10,685 bases of DNA from Spirochaetota bacterium. Lineage in GTDB: Bacteria; Spirochaetota; JAHITG01. The stretch's first letter is position 1. Every line of letters starts with the position of its first letter. The DNA is taken from positions 1 through 10,685 of the forward strand of contig JAHITG010000114.1 in assembly GCA_018817865.1 (NCBI GenBank). Direction: 5' to 3'. This document shows positions 6,225-10,685 of this stretch, in pieces. The translations under genes and the position numbers were made by a program. The notes under the pieces were generated by a model. That model made no database searches. It saw only the letters and a list, made by a program, of their open reading frames with translations, and was not told the DNA's origin.

Positions 6225-7265
6225 ATGAAAGTAAAATTCAAACCGATCGATTATAAAAATGGTAAATTAAGGATCATTGATCAGACCGCACTGCCTCAGA
6301 AACTGCAGTATATTGATATAACGGATTATCGAAGGTTGGGGACGGCTATCAGGAACATGGAACTTCGCGGTGCCCCGCTTTTAGGGATTGCAGGTGCATA
6401 CGGATTGGTATTAGGCACCTGTGATTTTAATGAAGAGAATTTTGATAAATTCTATATGCTCTTTCAGAATATAAAGGATCATCTTGCTGCTACACGGCCT
6501 ACCGCTGTCAATCTTTTTTATACGTTAAACAGAATGGAGAAGGTAGTCCTGGAAAGTAACGAAAAGAGTATCGGGACTGTAAAAAAGATTTTAAAGACGG
6601 AAGCAGATAAGATCTATAAAGAAGATCTTGAACTTTCTGAAAAAATAGGAATACACGGCAGTAAGCTTATTAAGAATAATGATGTTATATTAACGCATTG
6701 TAATGCGGGGGGTCTGGCTACATCAGGTCTGGGTACGGCTTTGGCGGTCCTTTTTACTTCTAAAGCACAGAATAAAAAGTTCAGAGTATTTGCTACAGAG
6801 ACCAGACCGCTGCTGCAGGGAGCAAGGTTAACCACATGGGAGCTGCTGAAGTATAATATTGATGCGACTTTGATCTGTGATAGCATGGCTGCTTACGCCA
6901 TAAAGAAAAAAAGTATAAACAAGATCATTGTTGGGGCAGATAGGATAGCTCGGAATGGTGATACGGCAAATAAGATCGGAACATATAACCTGGCTATTTT
7001 AGCCAAGTTCCATAAGATCCCATTCTATATTGCTGCTCCTTCAACTACATTTGATTTTAGCCTTAAAAATGGTGAGAGTATCCCCATAGAGGAGAGAAAA
7101 AAAGAAGAATTGATAAGCTGTAACGGTCATGCAACGGCTCCTCCAAAAGTGAATGTCTTTAATCCTGCTTTTGATGTTGTACCGAACAACCTGATAACAG
7201 GTATCATTACGGAAGCAGGGATTTTGTTGCATCCTTTCAGCAAGAGTTTTAAAAAATTGAGTTAA
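6225..7265 (+). CDS. mtnA: S-methyl-5-thioribose-1-phosphate isomerase
   Basis: Isomerises methylthioribose-1-phosphate to methylthioribulose-1-phosphate in the methionine salvage pathway, in the cytoplasm. At 346 residues it has the normal family length. Landmarks: RGAPLLGIAGAYG (48-60), the ATRPTAVNLFY segment (about 89-99), catalytic Cys159 in THCNAGGLAT, ATETRPLLQGARLT (190-203), catalytic Asp239 in VGADRIARNGD, the NKIGTYNLA stretch (249-257), and a C-terminal NPAFDVVPNNLITGIITEAG. It belongs to the eIF2B alpha/beta/delta-like fold; all MtnA hallmarks are present, so confusion with ribose-1,5-bisphosphate isomerase is unlikely. It lies 58 bases after the bactofilin gene and 62 before the regulator. 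No other salvage gene (mtnK, mtnB, mtnC, mtnD) is in view. Confidence 0.95.
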   Translation: MKVKFKPIDYKNGKLRIIDQTALPQKLQYIDITDYRRLGTAIRNMELRGAPLLGIAGAYGLVLGTCDFNEENFDKFYMLFQNIKDHLAATRPTAVNLFYTLNRMEKVVLESNEKSIGTVKKILKTEADKIYKEDLELSEKIGIHGSKLIKNNDVILTHCNAGGLATSGLGTALAVLFTSKAQNKKFRVFATETRPLLQGARLTTWELLKYNIDATLICDSMAAYAIKKKSINKIIVGADRIARNGDTANKIGTYNLAILAKFHKIPFYIAAPSTTFDFSLKNGESIPIEERKKEELISCNGHATAPPKVNVFNPAFDVVPNNLITGIITEAGILLHPFSKSFKKLS

Positions 7266-7316
7266 TCTTAATTTTGCATTCCCGATAATTTATTGTAAGT
7301 AATTTAATAATTTTCT

Positions 7317-7321
7317 AAGGA
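7317..7321 (+). promoter_or_regulatory. Ribosome binding site of the cNMP regulator gene
   Basis: AAGGA six bases before ATG 7328, the strongest such site in the plus-strand cluster. The 62-base gap before this gene is AT-rich and shows no clear promoter boxes. Confidence 0.75.
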
Positions 7322-7327
7322 TAAAAA

Positions 7328-8557
7328 ATGGGCAACGGCTTTAAATTAGCTACTGAAAATTTTCGTGCAGGATCTTTTGTATTTATTGAGGGCCAGAAAG
7401 AGAGCAGGAATTTTTATATAATTCGTACCGGAAAAGTACAAATGGTGAAGGAATTCAGTGTGGTAGAGAATAATAAACCTTCCATGCTCACCAATGGGGA
7501 TTTTTTCGGGGTTGTTTCCTGCATGAGTACTCATCCGCGTATTGAAAGCGCAAAGGTCATGACCGATTCTGTCCTTATCAGTATTCAGCGGGACCAGTTC
7601 GGTGACCTGATCCAGAAGATCACGCCTATTGCCATAAAGATCATCACCTCTTTCAGTAAAAAACTCCGGTTTTTTGATTCAGAAATCACACGATTAACCC
7701 TTAAACAGTCCATGGAAGAGGACCCGAAGTATCTTTATAATATTGGTGAATACTACCATTCTCAGAACCAGATAAATAAAGCAGCTTATTCGTTTCAGCA
7801 GTTTTTAAAATTTTGTCCTGCTGATCCGAATAATTCCCAGGCAAAACTGAAGCTTCAGCAGATGAACCAGCCTTTTGAGACACCGCCTGTCAGTTCAGCC
7901 GGACTGCAGAGGGAGTATCCTTCTGATAAGATGATCTTCAGCGAACACGAACCGGGAGAAGACCTTTATATTATTCAGCAGGGGAAGGTCAAAATCACCA
8001 AGATCATTAATAACCAGGAAGTACTTTTAGCAGTTCTTCAGCAGGGAGATATTTTCGGCGAGATGGCTATTTTAGAGAATAAACCCCGCAGTGCCTCTGC
8101 TATTGCCTACGGCGATGCAGTGCTTCTCGGGGTCAATAAATCGAATTTTGAATCAATGGTCGTAGCCAAACCGCAGATAGCCACTAAATTGATCCAGCTT
8201 TTAAGTGAGCGCATCTGGACCGCTTATAAACAGCTTGAAAATCTGATGCTGAAAGACCCCGTCGGCCGAATGTGGGATACATTGTTAAATCAGGTTTTAA
8301 AACAGAGGATCCCTATTGAACATCGCGCAGAATATTCATTTGAATTCGGACCTTCCGAGCTGATCAAGATGGTGGGATTCAGTACGGATGAAGGGAATAT
8401 TCATATCCGGAAGATGTTCGAGAACAGAAAAATATCGGAGATCAACGGCAAGATACATGTTTCCGATCTGGAAGAACTGGAAAAACAGGTTGCTTACTTT
8501 AAAAAGATACAGGAAATGGAAATAAAGCGTGAGATGGCTGCAAGAAAAATGGGTTAA
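7328..8557 (+). CDS. Crp-like regulator with two cNMP-binding domains and a TPR linker
   Basis: Cytoplasmic 409-residue protein. Domain 1 (about 12-95) is a cyclic-nucleotide-binding fold with a degenerate pocket: at FFGVVSCMSTHPRIESA the ribose-binding Glu is Val62, while Arg71 is kept. Residues about 133-178 form a TPR-like hairpin (YLYNIGEYYHSQNQINKAAY). Domain 2 (about 196-285) has the complete phosphate-binding cassette FGEMAILENKPRSASA with Glu245 and Arg254. Then come a long helix (about 280-325) and a segment at about 341-385 (PSELIKMVGFSTDEGNIHIRKMFENRKI, then GKIHVSDLEELE) that matches the order of a Crp/Fnr winged helix, although the usual recognition-helix sequence is replaced. 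DNA binding is therefore possible but unproven; a non-DNA-binding cNMP receptor is the alternative. cAMP from the cyclase at 1249-2616 is the plausible ligand. The AsmA-like gene starts inside its 3' end. Confidence 0.88.
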   Translation: MGNGFKLATENFRAGSFVFIEGQKESRNFYIIRTGKVQMVKEFSVVENNKPSMLTNGDFFGVVSCMSTHPRIESAKVMTDSVLISIQRDQFGDLIQKITPIAIKIITSFSKKLRFFDSEITRLTLKQSMEEDPKYLYNIGEYYHSQNQINKAAYSFQQFLKFCPADPNNSQAKLKLQQMNQPFETPPVSSAGLQREYPSDKMIFSEHEPGEDLYIIQQGKVKITKIINNQEVLLAVLQQGDIFGEMAILENKPRSASAIAYGDAVLLGVNKSNFESMVVAKPQIATKLIQLLSERIWTAYKQLENLMLKDPVGRMWDTLLNQVLKQRIPIEHRAEYSFEFGPSELIKMVGFSTDEGNIHIRKMFENRKISEINGKIHVSDLEELEKQVAYFKKIQEMEIKREMAARKMG

Positions 8558-10685
8558 GAAATTATTTATTATCTTCTTCTCTCTTTTAATATTCTTAATA
8601 ATACTCTCATTTGGAGCAACACTTTATCTAAAAAAGATACTTACCCATGATAAGATCATGCAGATCGTTCAGCGATACAGCCAGTTATATTTGAACAGGG
8701 ATGTCACATTTGAAAAATATGATTTTAATATTTTCAGGGGTGTGGTCCTTAATAAGGTCAGAGTTGAAAAGAATACCAATATAAATAATTCTACTGATCT
8801 GGAGATCTCTCAGATAGACCTTCGTTATGATTTTAAGAAACTACTTAAATTAAAATTTCATGTAAACAGGATCGTCGTAATCGGCCTCGATCTGGATGTA
8901 GATAAAAAGATCATTCAGGAAGAGGTCTCTTTTTATAAGAAGAGGTTTTCTCCTGTATCCGGACGGACTGATGAAGTTCAAGATGATTCACAGGAAAGGA
9001 GCTTTCGCATACGATCTGTCACCCTGGATGATTCCCGGATCAGTTTCATTCAGAATACCGGGGCGGTCAAGTTATTCATTAACGAACTGGAGTACAGGGA
9101 AGATAAAAACAAAAAGATAAAGAATGATATTACTATTCAGTTTAAGAATAAGAATATTAATGTTAAAGGGGATATATTATTTGATGAAAAGAATATACTG
9201 GACTGGAAGATCTCATTACCGGAGCACTCCCGGCTTGACCTGAATATTGAAACAGAGAATTTCAGTAATTTTAAATTATTATCAAAAGTAAAGTGGAAGA
9301 CCAAGCGTTTTATGGTATCCGCTTTACTGGGAAGAGCGGAAGAATTTCTGATCGTTAAATCAATAAAGATCGATGACCAGATCAATCAGGTCTATTGTAA
9401 CAAAGGATTGATAAATATAAAAACCCTGCAGTCTCATTTTCAATGCGTGTCAAAACTGAAAAATATTGATAATAAATACATGGAACCCTTTCTCTTAACC
9501 GATAAATACATATTTAATGCTGACCTGGATCTGGACCTGCTCATTAACCTTGATTTTAACAGTTTAAAGAAGGCCCTTTTTAACGGCAAGGTTTTTCTGT
9601 ATAACAGCCGTCTGAGGATCGAAAAAGATCACTTCTTATTTAAAAAAAGTTCTATTAATATTGTTGACAATGATATTACTGTTAAGAAGGGGATCGTACG
9701 ATATAAAGATCATGACTTTTTATATGATCTGGATAAAAAACAGGTCTTTGAAAGGAGTGTCCCCTTTTATTTTAAATTGAGGATCCCGGCATTGACTATC
9801 AGCAAATTCATTACAGATGCTGATCCTTTATTAAATAATAAGATATATAATATTGACGCTGATTGTATTCTGAATTTAAATAATAAAAAAGTTATTTTTA
9901 ACAGTATTACTTTTAATTTTTTAAAAGGGCAATCTCTGGCAAAAGGAAGTATTGATTTTAAGGATAAAGATAGGATTCTGATCGAGTTTGATCAGAATTT
10001 AGTAAATGCGGATGCCGGCTTGTTGATGAGTTTTTATCAGGTAAAAGATATATCAGGTACTGTTCAGGTACAATCAGCATCGGAAATATATTATATACCC
10101 GGCCATAAACCGGAATTGGATAAGCTGAAAGGAACGATCACGTCACAATTGAATTTCAAGCAGATCAATGATCTGAATGTGAATATCAATTATAAATTAA
10201 GGGATAAAAAGCAAAGGATCTATTTTTATGACAGTCAGCTGAATTATGATTATAACAGGGTCAATTTCTGGGGATTTTATGACCTTAAGGAGAAATATTT
10301 CAAGCTGGATGGAGCAAATAACAGGCTCTTTTTATCTTCGATAAAAATACTGGAGCAAAAAGCAAAGGGAGACCTTAAGTTTGATCTTTTTGCAGAGAAG
10401 AAATTCGAGGAGAAGCTTTTTACTACACTAAAAATTACATCAGGGAATGTGATTTATCAGAATCTGGAATTTAATAATATTACAGCTGATATTGCCATGA
10501 GTTCAAATACATTCAAGGGGACCATGAAAATTTCTGAGTTCTATAAGGGAAGTATTACCGCTGATGTCATCGGCACAACGGATCAGGATATAAAGATCAG
10601 CGCCAGAGGGAGTAAGGTGAAGATGGCTCCTTTGAGTAAGGATCTTTTTTCACAGGAAATATCCAAAAATCTTACTATTAATATA
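8529..10685 (+). CDS. Large AsmA-like envelope protein (3' end cut by window)
   Basis: A continuous frame of 719 codons without stop to the window end; it has no ATG start and no stop in view. The only good start is GTG 8529 (a stop lies two codons upstream), giving a 29-base overlap with the regulator gene and suggesting translational coupling; GGA at 8518-8520 is a modest ribosome binding site. Residues 11-33 are a single membrane helix (KLFIIFFSLLIFLIILSFGA), followed by IMQIVQRYSQLYLNRDVTFE and NIFRGVVLNKVRVEK. This N-terminal arrangement, with its function-naming layers and strands, is typical of AsmA/DUF748/TamB-like proteins. The remainder is long, rich in beta-strand patterns and in Asp, Asn, Lys and Ile, without cysteine-rich or catalytic motifs. 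Such proteins are anchored in the inner membrane and extend through the periplasm; several are implicated in phospholipid transport to the outer membrane. Exact subfamily unclear. Confidence 0.72.
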   Translation, partial: MRWLQEKWVKKLFIIFFSLLIFLIILSFGATLYLKKILTHDKIMQIVQRYSQLYLNRDVTFEKYDFNIFRGVVLNKVRVEKNTNINNSTDLEISQIDLRYDFKKLLKLKFHVNRIVVIGLDLDVDKKIIQEEVSFYKKRFSPVSGRTDEVQDDSQERSFRIRSVTLDDSRISFIQNTGAVKLFINELEYREDKNKKIKNDITIQFKNKNINVKGDILFDEKNILDWKISLPEHSRLDLNIETENFSNFKLLSKVKWKTKRFMVSALLGRAEEFLIVKSIKIDDQINQVYCNKGLINIKTLQSHFQCVSKLKNIDNKYMEPFLLTDKYIFNADLDLDLLINLDFNSLKKALFNGKVFLYNSRLRIEKDHFLFKKSSINIVDNDITVKKGIVRYKDHDFLYDLDKKQVFERSVPFYFKLRIPALTISKFITDADPLLNNKIYNIDADCILNLNNKKVIFNSITFNFLKGQSLAKGSIDFKDKDRILIEFDQNLVNADAGLLMSFYQVKDISGTVQVQSASEIYYIPGHKPELDKLKGTITSQLNFKQINDLNVNINYKLRDKKQRIYFYDSQLNYDYNRVNFWGFYDLKEKYFKLDGANNRLFLSSIKILEQKAKGDLKFDLFAEKKFEEKLFTTLKITSGNVIYQNLEFNNITADIAMSSNTFKGTMKISEFYKGSITADVIGTTDQDIKISARGSKVKMAPLSKDLFSQEISKNLTINI

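Noticed and set aside
7266..7327. Promoter with TTGCAT (7274-7279) before the regulator gene
   Set aside because: No fitting -10 box at 16-18 bases; only general AT-richness.
9137..9385. Minus-strand open frame inside the AsmA-like gene
   Set aside because: Opposite a continuous 719-codon frame with consistent protein character; no ribosome binding site seen.
9523..9555. Repeated GACCTGGATCTG-like unit in the AsmA-like gene
   Set aside because: Short imperfect repetition that follows from an Asp-Leu-Asp-Leu strand; no larger array.

Overview
The window looks like a chromosomal stretch from a Gram-negative, AT-rich bacterium (GC in the high 30s by eye). An outer-membrane-barrel-like protein, an AsmA-like protein and a bactofilin point to a double membrane. 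A class III adenylate cyclase, a free copy of a TPR tail known from cyclases, and a double cyclic-nucleotide-binding regulator are reminiscent of spirochaetes, but the lineage is an inference and no rRNA or other definitive marker is present. I see no mobile element, tRNA, rRNA or CRISPR array.

Layout. Positions 2-1132 (+) hold a cystathionine gamma-synthase-type enzyme missing its first residues at the window edge. It converges on a minus-strand cluster that reads uvrC (5436-3772), a signal-peptide-bearing barrel-like protein with a C-terminal TPR (3701-2646) and a membrane-bound adenylate cyclase (2616-1249), with gaps of 70 and 29 bases. A divergent promoter region (5437-5573) separates this cluster from a plus-strand cluster: a 73-residue TPR protein, a bactofilin, mtnA, a two-domain cNMP-binding Crp-like regulator, and a large AsmA-like gene that starts at GTG inside the end of the regulator gene and runs off the window.

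How the genes may fit together. The cyclase would make cAMP under control of an extracytoplasmic sensor region, and the regulator at 7328-8557 has one intact cAMP pocket, so source and receptor of the second messenger lie within 5 kb. The small TPR protein matches the C-terminal tail of many cyclases (ending in a PPP-x2-WDG-V-x-x-M-x-x-K motif), a tail this cyclase lacks. This suggests a detached accessory part. The enzymes (MtnA for methionine salvage, the CGS-type enzyme for methionine/cysteine synthesis) and UvrC (nucleotide excision repair) are otherwise ordinary housekeeping genes.

Points that stand out: the detached cyclase tail; three perfect copies of an 8-base unit next to an 8-base homopolymer inside the signal-peptide codons of the barrel gene, a pattern typical of phase-variable loci; about threefold too many GATC sites; a near-consensus uvrC promoter placed so that the mRNA would be leaderless; a UvrC without the usual C-terminal helix-hairpin-helix; and a degenerate first cNMP pocket in the regulator.
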